A DNA stretch of 64,000 bases, taken from positions 5,958,927 through 6,022,926 of the forward strand of contig NC_020166.2 in assembly GCF_000224145.3 (NCBI RefSeq). The letters are read 5' to 3'. The translations under genes were made by a program, and so were the position numbers. Below are positions 47,582 through 62,000 of this stretch, in pieces; the stretch's first letter is position 1, and each line of letters opens with the position of its first letter. The notes under the pieces were generated by a model that saw nothing but the letters and a program-made list of their open reading frames with translations, ran no database searches and had not been told where the DNA came from. The stretch is from Ciona intestinalis (taxonomy: Eukaryota > Chordata > Ascidiacea > Phlebobranchia > Cionidae).

Positions 47582-50500
47582 TCACTGCATGCCTGACCAA
47601 CGTTGGAGATAGCTTCCCCAACCCGACGCTTCCTGTGATTCAGTGACCGTATTATCACCTATGTAGAAAAAACAGATGACTTATTATATTGTTGAAAAGT
47701 GAGGTAACATAGCGAAGCAGGGATCTTTAGTTTGACACCAGAGATTTCTGATTTTACCTAAACCCCTAAATTCAATGTTAGTGGAACTACAGTCGTGGAT
47801 GGCAGTACAAAGTGCTTCACTGCTATTCCCATATACAGCAACAGGATTTGTTTACCAAGAGCAATGGTTTGAAGAGTTAATTTTTCCTCGGCAGTAAGTT
47901 TGAGCATGGTGTCCAACACTGGTAGAAGGTGCTGCTTCTCGTCACAAGGTGGCAGTGTTGCAAATTTATAAATCACATTTTTAAGGTATTCCAAATTTGA
48001 CACAGAGGCTTGCCGTTCCTGTAAAATATAAACCTTAGCGAATATTCCACCAGTATTTAGACATGTCATTGTAAAGCACAAAAAGCCACGTTGCAGTTAC
48101 AGCAGCGGCGCACTTCAAAGGTTCTAAAGAGAATTGTTTTTAATCCAGCTAAGATTAAACAAAACACAAAAAGTTCTTTGGCCATTCACAAAACACACTG
48201 ATTACTTGGTTTTTCTCCAGCCTTCGTATTTCATCTTTCAGCACTTGGTTCTGGTCAATTAGGCGAGCTGTCGTTGCTTCGTTCTCGCTAGCAACCTCTG
48301 ACAGATGTTCCAGCTGTTTGGATTGAGCTTCAAAACGAGACTCTAGCTGTTTAAGTTGAACCTCGGACGACAAACTGACAGTGTCGGATAGGACAGTGAC
48401 TGTAGGTTAAAAATTATATTAGATTTGGGAGAAGCAGGGTAGTAAAAGTGACAGAATCTGTTTATTTAAAGATGCACTTGAAACAAAAATATTGTGTACT
48501 ACTTTACAATTAACTCACTGACAAAAAGCATCCATGCTACTAAGCTTTTCTGCATAAAACGCTTACTAATAACTCTTACCAATACATTATACCAACATTA
48601 ACCAACATAAAGTGAACTTTTAAGCCTAAAAGTAAGCACCTGATTTAATTTGATTTGGTGTCTTCAAAATTTGTTCAAAGGAGACAACCGAAGAACGATC
48701 CGGATTCTCCTCTCCTTCTCCATCCTCTCTTGCCACTGATCGATAATCAACTGATGACATCATCGATGGGTGGCTCTCTAGCGGCGGTCGGTGGTAGTGG
48801 TAAGGCAGGGGACTGGTGGGAATTTTTCTTGGGGTTGAAGTTTCTGTATTGGAGAAAAAAGGTTGATGTTCATTGTGAGGAAAATTAGATAAAATCAGGA
48901 TCAAGACAATAAACTTGGATTCTTGAAACTTTTTTTACAGTCCCAAAACACATTTGATTCCGAATCTGATTGAGCACTGTTTAAAGCACAGCGTTAAAAA
49001 CTGTACGGAATCACCAAGATGGATACTTCTAGATCATAAACCTGCACAAAGTGTTTGAAACAGAACACCGGTGCTATATTGACAGTCACCATTAAATAAA
49101 TAATTGAGATTCATTCTAAATCAATAAATGTTTGAAACAAACCAATTTTATCTTCTGCCTTTCGTTTTGCATCTGATCGAGCTTTTTGCAACTCGCGCTC
49201 CAGATGCGCAACATCCTCTTTTATCAATGACACGACCTTCTCATGATCTTCCTTCATCCTCTGCATCTCCAACTGACTCGCTGCACTCACAGAATCCTCC
49301 CGATCCGAAATATTTTGCAAGGCGTCAGCATATTGTTTCCGGACACTTGCGAGCTCTTGCTGAAGAGACTTAACCCTAAAAATAAACAACCCTAAATAAT
49401 AACTGTACAACAAATTTGCATTCGATTGGGTTTTACATTCCATGAGGGATAAGTTCCTTAGCCAAATTTGAATGAATGAATGAATGAATGAATGAATGAA
49501 TTTTACTACTGCATCTGGGAGGTAGTGTATTGACTCATTATCCCGACTCCCAACATTATTAAAATGTATTACACAATGCAAGTAGTAGATGCGGTCTGAT
49601 ATATGTTGTCAAACATTGGTAAATCCAAAAAATAAAAAACAAAATAATTGCAACGAGTTCAAATAAAAATGAAACAGGTTATAATAACTAAACAAAAAAT
49701 TAAGATATATAATTTTAAATCTTTATTATAAAATCAAAACCCAACGAACCGTGACTTCCAGCGCCCTTCGCGCTCCACTGCACTGTCGGACGACTCCTGT
49801 TGTTGACGAAGAAGACGATCGTAATCTCCTTGCAAGAGATCAAGCTCTCCCTCCCTGGATGCGAGGATGTTTTGAGACTCATGTAGCTTCATCTTTATTT
49901 GCTCCATTGTCAACTTCAAGTTGTTGCTGTAATAAATCATTATAAAAAGTTGAATTTTAAAGTATTTTAAAATTTTTAAAACAGGTTAAAATGTATGGCA
50001 ATACAGCTTGGTTTGGAAGTATATAATATTTTAGGAAAAAAATGTTCATAGTTTGGTTGGTATAAATAATTAAAATCATTACTAAACTCACGTATAAGTG
50101 CTGTAATGTGTATTACACAAATGCACATATGATTTTTTCTAGCGTGTTTTAAGCTCATTTTGAGGTAAATTCTCATTTTTGTTGCTTGAATATAGTCTTT
50201 GTTTTTGCGATTGAGAGATAAATAAAACGTATGTTATAAAAAAATAAAACGTATAATATAATTCTAATTTGATTTAAGAACCCTATTCTTACACACATAC
50301 TTAAATAAACAAATACCAAATAGTATTACAATTTATGCTAGCTCACATCTCTGTAGTGTCTTGTTTAGCAGGCGGTTGTGTATCTTTGCTCTTCTGCTGC
50401 TTTAACACGGAATGTACTCTCACTTTATAACTTTCATAATCGTGTTTTAAAGTTTCTTTCTCACTTTTCAATGATTCCACTTCCATCTGAGAAGAAAAAT

Positions 50501-53500
50501 TGAATCTTGACATAAAACTTTATTTAAAATAATGTATTTATGATGTAAAAAATGCATAGGGGTTTCCCAAACAGCAGAGAACTAAGATGCTTTGAAAAAT
50601 GATCTTGGGTGCCAGCAAACTTATTAACAGTACTTTATGAAAAGGTTTTGGCCAGTGCTGTGATAAAATGTATAACTTTAGTTTATAGTGTACAGCAAAA
50701 ACTGCTAATTTTTAACCAGCAGACATTAGCATCACCTGGGCGCTGTGAAGTCTTCTTTCTAACGTTTCAATGTTTCTTGTGGTTGATGTTTTTAAAGCAA
50801 CAATCTGTTCTTGTAAGACACGATTTTCAGATGATTGGGAAGCCAAGTCAAGCTGGACAAAAGATAAGTGGGTAAGATTCTTTAAACTGGTGTAATGTGT
50901 ATTTAACGTAGGATTTCATCTTTTACAGATTTGTGAAATAGCATTTTAAAAACGGGTTAAAATTACCAAAACTTTAATATTGAGAAAAAATTGCCATATA
51001 TTTTAGGCTCCTTGTTGTGTTTTTTTTTTTTTTTTTATGTGTTTAAATATATGGCTACTCAGGTTGTTACACTTGTCACATACAGAAGCAATAGCTGTTA
51101 ACATAAACAACAAATCAAAAAAAAAAAAAAAGTATTGTGTAGGAAAAAAATACTTAAATTCGCAATTCCTGCTCCAATAATTAGTAATAAACAAATTATT
51201 ACAAAAATCCTTTACCTTTTGTTGCTCAGTTTCTTCAGTGAGAAGACAGATTTGAGATGTTCCTTCACTGACTTGAATGTTGAGTTCTTTCTCAAGCGCT
51301 TTCGAGTTACTTAACTCATCTCTAGTGACATCTAATGTTTCTTTAGTTTTCGTTACCCTGTCTTCAGCTTCAATGCGTAACTGCAGAAAAAGAAACATTT
51401 GTAAACAATTGTCATTAAAACATGATGTATGTATGTATATGAGTAATTAGGGTGCATAATGTATTATACAGAATGAGACCTAATTATAGTAAGGTTAAGG
51501 TTTAATTATGCTAAGAGTTTAGTTATGTTTGCAATATAATAAATAAAAAACTAAATGACATATTTGTTGAATGTTAATATATCAGAGTGATGTATTACAT
51601 ATTGTACTATCATTTTACTACATTTAACAATAAACCTTTCTTTGCCTTATGGATAACGAACAGGGTAATTACTGATAAGCTATGTTAACAATATACATAT
51701 GTCCCGCAGCAACGGTATTTATTACAAGAGTTTTGTAAAAAAATTACTCTGAAAGACAAAGACACATTGCATTTACAGTAAAAAAAATAGAAAAGTTAAA
51801 ACCTTTTCCCCTTCTTTTCTCTCCTCCTGTAAAGAAGTGATCTTCTCCTCCAGGCCGATAATTTCAGATTTTAACTCCTGATTCTTGGAGGACAACTCGG
51901 TGATGTTGGATTGAAGACCTTCAACAGTTTTCTCGTATTGTTCCATCTCAAGAGACATGAGACCATGTTGTTTCACATTCTGTAAAAAAAACGGTACAGT
52001 AATATTATTATATATGTATAAATAACTAGTGTTTGCTAGTGCTACCATAACCTACTAAAAAGATATAAGAAAAAGGTGTGTAAAAAATGTTGTTTTTTTT
52101 AATATAAATATTGATGGTTTTTACCAGTGTAATACCAAATGCCTAGGTTGTGGACATTAATTATACTTACATATTGACTTTAACAAAATACAAACAACAT
52201 AATATCACAAAACTAATCTCAAAAAATCATTATGTCCTTCTATTATTGTTTTTCCCAATCACTTACCATTTCAGCATCTTTTAATGCAGTTTGACTTTCT
52301 TTAAGTTTCCTTGCATAATCATCAACTGATTTACTTAGTGTGGATATCTGTATTTTCGTTGCTTCGAGCTCCTGGAATAATTTCCAATAAAAACTGAAAC
52401 GGAACAAATTCTAACCATCTCAAACCTGCTTCACCGCTACTTTTTCTTTGGAAACGTTTTCCTTTTCTTTCTCAATTAAAGTTACTAAGGTTTTTGTTTC
52501 ATTAAGTAATTGTTCAACTTCAGCCTTGCTATTTTGCAATGCGAGTACATCAGAGTTGGTCGAATCAAGCTGTTCTGATAACTTTGCTTTCTATTAAGAT
52601 AAATGGAAACTTTAGTTCTATTAGTTAAAAATACGGGAAATGTTTGCAAGAGTAATTTTAAAAATTCGAATGATGTGAAAAATCTGCAGCATGAAATTGG
52701 GATATTAACATTTGTGTATGTTTAGTTTACATTTAGATTGAAACTTAAATGTGAATATTTATTTCCGAAATCACATTTAAAAGGAAATTTAACCTTGTAT
52801 GCGATATTGTAATCTGATAATGCTCTTCTGGCAATTTATTTGTGAACCAGTGTTCAGACTTCATATTAAGTTCGTATTTTTTTTTCGGACTTCCTATTAA
52901 TTTATTTAAAGAAACAGCTTTATCACAATTATACTATGCGTGGCAGCTTATATATAGTACAATGTAATATGGCGATTAATTGACTTGCAAAACTAAACCA
53001 GTGCAAGATATTCAAATGGGTTAAAAACACTGTAATAAATATATCGACCTCTACTTGGGAAGCAGTTAGTTGATTCAAAGTTTCATCCAATGACTTTTGT
53101 ATTGAGGATTTCTCTTTATTTATTTGATCAACTTCATCTTGTAGTTTATCACATTCAAGTTGCATCATCTGTACATTGCTTGCTTGTGTTTGACTTCCCT
53201 AAATAAGTTTATTTGTAGAATCAAGCAATGTAACCAACGGAAAAAACAGCTAGTTTTCTTAGCAAAACTAACAAGCACATATTTGTTTAAATTGTTGATA
53301 TATATTTGCCTGAAATTAAGCAATTTTCTAACTATTAAATAAGAGTCAAAACTATGAACAAACAGAAAATTAACCAAACAAGTTCTTGCAATACTTTACA
53401 AATTGAAACATGCTGACAAAAGAATGAATTATAAACAACCATATTGCATAAGTTCCTTACATGGTCTACTCAGCAAATCATACTACACAAAACTAATAAT

Positions 53501-56500
53501 CATAAAAATCACCATGAGTTTTGCTTCCATGCCAGAGATTTGAACCTTCAACGCTGCTGTTTCTTCCTGTGCAACTTGCAGCTGCATCTTTGCAGCATCT
53601 CGCTCTTTCTTGGCTTTGACAGCCAATATTTTCAGTTTATTGTTAAGAATCTCTTTCTCATGAACACTTTGCTGAAGATTTTCTTTTAAACAAAATAAAA
53701 TTTTAATAAAGCTAACTGTCTTATATTGATTTAAAATTTTGAACTATTAAAAAATTATATTAAAATCCGATGACTAGGTTTTTAAAAACTTGATTCAAAA
53801 TATATATTATATATAGGCTATATATGTATTTGTCAAACAGTAATGTTACAACCCTGATTGTTACAGTTTTAAATTCTGAACACTAACATGTAACTGCAAC
53901 GTTGATTGATCAAAATGTTTGCAAAGTTTGTAAGTATATATTATGTGCAGAAAAGCAAAACGGTCAAACATATTTTTAAAATTCAAATCACCTATGAAAT
54001 AAAAGTAGTAAAAATAATTTACCAATTTCTTTTTGGTTCCCACCCCCCTCACCATCGCCCACTGAAACATCAAGCTCACTTTGAGATTGAGTTAGTCTCT
54101 CACATTCCAAAGTAAGTGTTTCAACCTATAACAAAACAACATTCCACTGACATTGACATTCAATTGATTATAAAAAGTCTATCCGCTGATAATGAAACTT
54201 GAAAATATAGAAAATCATACATGTAAAAATGAAAATGAACATATATATATATATATATATTGTGAGTGTGACCCATGTATCTTTTCAGATAGAAGTAATA
54301 CTGTAATACAGAAGGAGCAGGACTACACAAAAAAAACTTTGTTATCATTTAAAAAACTGTAAAAACTAAAAACCGCCACTGAGGCTTTTTAAGTTGAAAT
54401 AAAGAAGAACAAACCTTCAGTTCAAGGTCTTTGCATTTAGATTCAGCTTCAGTCAAATCTGCAGAAGATTCTTGTGCCGATACCTTTAAACTTTTCACAA
54501 TTTCTTCAGTTTCGCTTAATTTGTCTTTTGTGGAAAAACAATCATCTTTCCAGCATTTGAATTTCATTTTTCACATCTAACAAATGATTGTTTAATTTTT
54601 CTTTTTCCTGCTGTAATGCTGTAGCCATCTCTTTTGACTCCTGGTGAGAACTTGTCAGCCTTTTAATTTCAGATAATGCTTCATCTTTTGCATCCGTTGT
54701 AGTTTTTAATTTTTCTTCTAAAGCCAAAATTTGTTCTTGAAACTTATTTTGTTTCAGTTCTTCTGTCTCAAGATTTGATTTAAGCTCACCAACCTTGTTT
54801 TCTAATTCAGATTTCTTTTTCTCAACTAGAGAAAGCTGTTGTTTCAAGTCCGTCATCCCAGCTTGAAACTCATCTCCAGACTTCTGTAGATTCTCATGCA
54901 AACTTTCTTCTGCCACCCTTTTTAGTTGATCCATCTCAGTTTTTTCGTCCTGTGTAAGGGATGCTCCTCTTGTTAGTGTCTCAATTTGACAATTCAACTC
55001 CTGTATCTCCGCAGAGTGAGCAGTTGCTTGTTCTTCCATTTGACTCTTATATTCATTTAATTCTTTTTGTAACTCAGCAACACTATTCGAAGCGGAACTC
55101 TTACCAGCTACCAATTTTTCATTTTCCTCTTTAAGTGAAGAAATTTCTTCACCCATTGCACCACACCAAGATTCGCTTTCCTGCAACTTTCCTTGGAGTT
55201 GAGACATCTCCTCTTTTATACTCAGATTATCCTCCTTTTGCTGCAAAATAACAGCATCAGAATCCTCTAACTTTTTCTTGAGCAACAAACTTTCTTCTGC
55301 CACCCTTTTTAGTTGATCCATCTCAGTTTTTTCGTCCTGTGTAAGGGATGCTCCTCTTGTTAGTGTCTCAATTTGACAATTCAACTCCTGTATCTCCGCA
55401 GAGTGAGCAGTTGCTTGTTCTCCCATTTGACTCTTATATTCATTTAATTCTTTTTGTAACTCAGCAACACTATTCGAAGCGGAACTCTTACCAGCTACCA
55501 ATTTTTCATTTTCCTCTTTTAGTGAAGAAATTTCTTCACCCATTGCACCACACTGAGAGTCGCTTTTCTGCAACTTTCCTTGGAGTTGAGACATCTTTTC
55601 TTTTATACTTAGATTATCCTCCTTGTGCTGCAAAATAACAGCATCAGAATCCTCTAACTTTTTCTTGAGCAACAAACTTTCTTCTGCCACCATTTTTAAT
55701 TGTTCCATCTCAGGTTTTAGATCTTCAACCTGTTTGTGCAATTCCGAATTCTCCAGTTCTAATTCCCGAACTTTTTCTTCAGCAGCTTGGTTAGTATCTG
55801 CAACCTTTGTCAACACCTGGTCAACATATTCTTTCAGTTCTTTTTCAAGCACTTCAACCTTCTCTTGTAGTTCCCTGCAGTTGTTACTGTACTGTGAACA
55901 TTTCTCAGCCAGAACTTCTTTTTCATTAACAAGTTCATCTTGATTTTTTAATTTTTCCTTTAAAACCTCAATCTCCTTGCTAGCAGCTTCCACCTCAGTG
56001 TTTAAGTCAGTAATTTGTGCCATCATTGAATCATTTTTCTCAACCTGCTCAGCGAGTTGATGCACAGCACCATTGTTGCTTTCAATTGATGCTTTAAAGG
56101 ATTCATTTTCTGTTCGTAGCACTGATAGTTCTTGTTTTACATCCTCAAGATCTGCTTGTAATGATTCTTTATTAGCGTTTATTTCTTCTTTATCACTTTC
56201 AAGTTGTGAAATAGCATTTTGCAATGTAACATTTTCTTCTGTATATTTTTTCAAGACAGTTTCGGATTCACATGTACTGTTAGACAGTTGCTCTTTCAGA
56301 TCCATTACCTCTGCAGAAAGTTGCTTTTTATCTTCAGATAATGAATTCATCTCTTGTGCTTGCGAATCAATTTTACTTTTGGCTTCAGCCAACTTTTCAC
56401 CAAGTTGATTATTTTGACTCGAAATGTTTTCGACATCTTTTGACCTCTGCTCAAACTCGTGAGCCTTGGTTTGCAAATCTTTAAATTTTTCCTCCAGAAT

Positions 56501-58310
56501 CTGGATCTCTGACTCTTTTTGTGTCATTTTTTGAAAGAGCTTATTTTCAGATTCTGTCAAACATTTTACCCTTTCTCTCTCTTTCTCCAGATCTAATGAA
56601 GCAAGGTCTTTTTGTTCTAACAAATCTTTCGCACTACTCTTTATTTCTTCATTTTCCGATGTCAGCCTTGAAATTGCATCTGTTTGAATTGTGAGCTGCT
56701 TATTTGCTTCAGACAACTCTTTCAACAAATCTGCCTTTTCAGTATCAGATTCTTTTCGATTTTCCTGCTCAGCTTGTAATGTAGTAATTGTAGAATTTAA
56801 ATCAGAATTCTCAGTTTCTAATTTCAACAGTTTTTCCTCTAAATCAGCCTTAGTAGACTTTATATTCTCCAAAGTTTCAGTTAACGTTTTACTTTGCTCT
56901 ATTTCATCCGAAATAGTTTCATTCATAGCAGTTATTTTAGCAGTATGAATTTCCTGTAACTGAATTAGCTTCTCTTTCAAATCAGTAACCTCCGTTTTTG
57001 ATGATTCCAATTCTGATTCAACCTCAGATTGATGTTTCACACTTGCATGTAATTCTGTTTCAAGGTCCACACACATCTGTTTGTGGTTTGAACGCTCGGC
57101 CTCTCTGTCCTCATTCAACTTTACACTTTGAGTTTCCAACAGCTTAACTTCTTCGTTCAATTCTTCGACTTTTAGGTTTAATTCTTCAATTTTTTCTGTT
57201 TGATCAGGTTTCTTTTGAGTTTTAAACATATTTACCGTCATTTTCATAGCGGCCAGTTCCTTCTTAAGTGTTTTATTTTCTCCTGTCAGCTCTTCCAACT
57301 TTGCATGTTCGGACGAAAGATTTTTAATGTGTGATTTCAGGTCAGAAATCTGATGAAGCTGATCCTGGATTTGATCTGCAAGCTCTATCTTCTCTGCTTG
57401 AACATCTTTGAGAGCAATTTGACTCTTTTCACTCTGCTCAGCCAGTTCTTTGTTTGATGCTGAGACAGCTGCATGGTCCTCCTGCAAATACTGCATAGAA
57501 GAAAGCAAAGTGTCTTGCTTCATTCTTAAACATTCAAGTTCCTCATTCATAGCATTGTTTCCTTTTTTGAGCAAAGCTTCGGTGGATTTTAAAGATTCAT
57601 TCTGTGTCAATAATTCGTCATACTTCTGTTTAGAACTGGTAAGCTCTCCTTTAATCTGTAGGTAAAAAAACACAATTGATACATCTATCAACAGCAATGT
57701 ATGCCAGATATGAAATGTTCTTCAACAACAGCAATGTGTCAGATTTTAATAAAAGCTCAGTGCATTGATAAGATATTTATGAAAACTTAAACTTGATTAC
57801 ATTTATTTTTTATCTTATTTAGGCATTACATAAAGTCACATCTTTTTATCACAGTAGCTCACATCATCATAGTCAGCTTTTGCTTTTAGTTTGGTTTGAA
57901 ATTCATCACATTTTGCTTTGAGTTTTTGAAGTAGAAGCATTTGACGTTTGTACCCTTTGACTAAATCTTCATGCGACATGGTATCCAACTGAAACAAAAA
58001 TAACTCAGTCGGGGTTGCATTTATAAAATAAGAGAATTCAACTGATTAAAACATGTTTAAAAAGTTTAACTAGTATTTCATAACTAAAAATTTCAATTTT
58101 TTAAAATTTAAAACAAAACTAATTTCGAGAATTACTTACACAAGTAAATGGTTAATTAAGCGTACCCTGTCAAATACTTAAATACATTATTATTGAACAT
58201 TATTATTATACCTTTACATTATTATTAAAAATACATTATTATTATTATACCTTCCTGGGAGTGTTGGACTGAGGTGGGGTTGACTCCCCACCAGTTCGAG
58301 GAGAATCCAT
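47582..58310 (-). CDS. GCC2: GCC2 (GCC185), GRIP-domain trans-Golgi golgin
   Basis: Eighteen exons, about 1921 aa. Exons: 58251-58310, 57863-57988, 54415-57655, 54023-54125, 53513-53682, 53049-53198, 52426-52590, 52267-52371, 51803-51979, 51216-51380, 50736-50852, 50347-50486, 49750-49926, 49143-49375, 48640-48843, 48206-48399, 47856-48018, 47582-47658. GCC2 tethers endosome-derived vesicles at the trans-Golgi; its GRIP domain binds ARL1-type GTPases. The N-terminal segment (LDTMSHEDLVKGYKRQMLLL) and YKVRVHSVLKQQKSK match GCC2, as do DYRSVAREDGEGEE and the C-terminal tail SGWGSYLQRWSGMQ. The GRIP core is NLEYLKNVIYKF, about 1850-1895. Residues 63 to about 1740 are coiled coil. The 3.2-kb exon holds a 129-residue tandem duplication and one frame break near 54545 needing one base fewer to read through. 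Longer than human GCC2 (1684 aa, as I recall). Confidence 0.92.
49469..49500. repeat. TGAA microsatellite
   Basis: Eight TGAA repeats in a GCC2 intron. Confidence 0.9.
54240..54261. repeat. AT dinucleotide microsatellite
   Basis: About ten AT repeats in a GCC2 intron. Confidence 0.9.
54899..55672 (-). repeat. Two in-frame 387-bp tandem copies inside a GCC2 exon
   Basis: Copies at 54899-55285 and 55286-55672, each 129 codons (about residues 724-852 and 853-981), sharing CAAACTTTCTTCTGCCACC and nearly all other bases. A short third start at each edge shows unequal crossing-over. Confidence 0.9.
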
Positions 58311-59004
58311 TTTGTATTTGTTTGTAACCAGTTCAAAGAAAAACAATTTTGCTTAAATTTAGACTTTTCTTAACTTAAAGCGGAGAAAATAAATATAAAG
58401 CAATGAAGAATCATAGAAGTCGGAAATATGCTTAACATAGTGTGAGATATTTGATATTATTACATTGAATAACCTTAGAAAGTTAGAATTATATGTAATA
58501 TCATATTTTCATATAATATACATGTTGTACTTATTGTACTACAATAAATGGAATAGCCAATAAAAGCTGCCAATAAGGTTTACAAACAGTAGAGAAGAGA
58601 TAACATTTCGAAATATATATATATTCACAGAATGTGGAATAAACAACAAGAAAACATAACATCAAATGATAAACAATTAAGTGCATAAAACACACAGAAA
58701 AAAAACAAGAAATCTGTTTAAATCAATTAAATTGACAATATTACACATAATATACACAAACAACAGATATATTAACAATCTTAGCATGTTTAATGTATGA
58801 GTTAATTGTGTTTATAAATAAAACAGAAGCAAGCATGGCCTTTGTTAAGTGAAAAGGTTGAAAATAAACTACGCTGCCCAGTGATCACTATATATTTTAA
58901 TATAATACCTAATGTTTTAACATTATTACAACACCCAAAATTGAAAATGTGTAAATTTACCAAAATTCAAATATTTTTGGATGATCACCAGCATTTGCAT
59001 AAGT
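58311..59004. other. Intergenic region between USP8 and GCC2
   Basis: About 0.7 kb, AT-rich. Must contain the USP8 3' UTR and GCC2 promoter or 5' UTR. No repeat family or exon seen. Confidence 0.5.
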
Positions 59005-62000
59005 TTAATTGGGGACATGCCTTTGATAACAACAATAAAATAGAATTGAAGCTGTTGGTCCTTGAGGTGCAGATGTTCTCATTACCTCTGTGTCATCAAA
59101 TTTATACCAGTTATTATCAAGCACGCTTTTACATGAAGCTGTATAATGACCACTATCCAAACCAGCACCTTGATGGTGGGACACAGCAAATAAATTGTAC
59201 TTTGGTCGTCTCTGCTTGCCACTGATGAAAGGAGTCAAGTCTAGCTGGGTCATGGGGTAGGAAATGTTGGTGTGTATCTTATCTCTCCAGCGACCGGTGT
59301 GTACGAACCTTTTGAAGTGAATAATAAGAACGGGAGGGAGCTTCCATATTTCAATTGAACGGACCGCATCTCTGAGTGTTTTGCAATTAGGGCAATGCCA
59401 CCGGTCACTTCCAGTCATCTGTTCCACTCGTTGAAACGACTTGAGAATGTCGTATATTGATGCCGACTTATTTGGAAGTGGTAGAGAAAGGTACATGAAA
59501 GGATCAAACTTACGTGAAGCTTTTCCACAATGCAGGCACTTAACTGTGGCTTTAAACTGACCCTTCAGCAACTCGACTATAATCGATTCATTTCGCTTCT
59601 TGTGATATTTCCAAGCCATTTGTGCAGCTTCCTCATCATCCAAAGCATCATTGTCTGGCTCCTCTTTATATTCACTTTGAGGCGCCTTGTTTAGATCCTC
59701 ATGTAAGCCATCCAACAGAAGCATCAAAAACTCCTGCGAATCTTCCTGGGTGTAGCCAGCAAAACTAGAATTTATCGTCCCAATTATGCTCTTAAAATCT
59801 GACGGCACGATATATTCATACTTGGAGCTCCAAACCGCTCTTAAAAGCACCGAAAAACTTTCTGCCACTCGCCCTCCATGCCCTATCTTGTTTGCTCTGT
59901 TAAGATCTTTTGTGTAACTATCGGTAAGAATATATTCAGCAAGCTGTGTCATATTGAACATGCACTGCAGCACCGAGTTCATGTAACAGGAGTTCCCGAG
60001 GTTTCTAAGCCCACACAAACCCCTTCCTTTACCACCATACACGCCACGAAGTGAATGGGTTAATGCAGTCACCAGTTCACTGGGTCCAGGTCTAATGCTT
60101 GGTTTCCTTTCCCTGTCTGGTATACTTGGCATAGTGGAAGTAGATACAACTTTAGACTCCTCTTCCACCAGTTTATTAATGTTAGGAGAAGAAGACGAAC
60201 GCTTTAAAGCAAATCCTCCTTTATCAGAGTTTGGGTTCAACCCAGTTGATAAAGTTGGCTTTCGAGATATGGGCTTTACCTCTTGAGGTTTTGGTGGAAC
60301 TGTTTTTTCCTGATCTTTGTTTTGTTTTATCGCTACATCCTTTGTAGTTGATTGATTTGTTGTTGGTTTAATCGGATCTACAGGTTTTGATATGGCAGGC
60401 GCAGATTGACTTAGCTTGGGTTTGACTTGTGTTTCATGTTGGCTTGAAACTGTTGTAGACTTTGACTGATCCACTGGGCTGGCTACTGATTTGGAAGGTA
60501 TTGAAACATCCGGTTTCTCAGCTGTTGGTCTTTCTGGTTTTGGAGCTTTTTGTTTGGCTTTGTTATTTCCAGGTGTTTCTTTAGGAATTTTGGTCTTTTT
60601 AACTTCAGCATAAATTGGTTCTGGTGACATATCTTTGTTGATTGGTGCGTCATCTTTTTTATTTGGTGGTTCAATAACAAGAGGTTTTTCCATATTATTT
60701 GTTATTGGTTTAGGCTTGCTGAGATCTCTCATAGTCATAGCAAGTTGACGCTCTGCCTCCATCTTTCTCTTTTCTGTTTCTTCTGCTTCTTCTTTTAGTT
60801 TCTTTTCAAGAGCCTGGAGTTCCGCTACCTTTTTCTTCTTTTCTATTTCGACAATGGCATTTTCCTTTTCTTCTTTTTGCTTCACCATGAGAGCTATTCG
60901 CTGTTCGTACTCACTGAAGATGGCATCATTATCTACATCCTTACTCTTTACTTTAGAAGGAGGAGATGGTTTCACAACTTCCATCTCATTTTTCGGTGAT
61001 TCTCCATTCTTTTTAAACTGTGACTCTGGTTTTGGGACAGAAGGGTGTACTGCTGGAGCTGGTGAGGGTTTCTTGGATCTGTCAAACATAGGTTGGGGTT
61101 TCTTCTTCTGCGGTAAAGGAGTTTCAACAGGTTCTGATGCAGGAGTAACAAGCTTGAGAATAGTGTTGGAGACTGAAACTTGCTTTGGTGGATTTGTTTG
61201 AGCTATTGTGATGGGAATAGAATTTGGGACATTAACAGTGAATGGTATTGGTTTGGTTGGGAGTTCTGCCTTTATCTCGGGCTCTTTCTTCTCTGGGGGT
61301 GGTTTAGGTTTCACAAAGTTGGTATTAAGGTCGCTATAACTAAACTCCAACAAACTGTTAACATTGAGAGTCTTCACATTAGCTTTTGGAACCTTGGCTT
61401 TTGGGTTGGTGGTAAATTGTGGATAAAATTCCAACCAATCTGAAAATCCACCCTCAAGTACAACAGGTTCATGCTGCAAGATCTTATCCTGGTTCCACTT
61501 CCAGATTGCATCTTTTAAACTCCTCAGAGGATCTCCTTTGTCTTGTAATCGTTTGACAGAGGAAGTCCAATCCAGAAGAACAACCAAGTCTACCGAGTCT
61601 CTTTTATTCCACATCTCCATATCACTTGGTGCAATCCCTTCTTCTATTTTGGACACAACTGTTCCAGGTTGGATTGCTGCCTTAGGCACATTAGCGCAGA
61701 TGGAATGCTGCACGTGAGACATTTGAAAATCTTCCGAAGACCGTATGTCAAGTATTAAAACATCTTTTGACTTTTTGTAAATCAATTCATACAACTTTGC
61801 ACTGTTTACTTCATTTCCAAATGTTTCTTTTTCTGGTGTTTCTGTGACTTTTTCTTCATCAGGAACAGGATGGGAAAATTCTTCAACTGCACCATTTTGT
61901 TTGATTTTACCTTCCACTTGCTTCATTTCCGCTTCTGCAGCCTTTTTCGCCAAAGCATCGTATCTTTTCTTTAAACTGTTTGATGTTGCCTCTGCATTTT

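Noticed and set aside
55348-57665. Plus-strand Ser/Phe-rich frames opposite the GCC2 exon
   Set aside because: They are mirror frames of Glu/Lys/Leu-rich coiled-coil coding and have no independent support.
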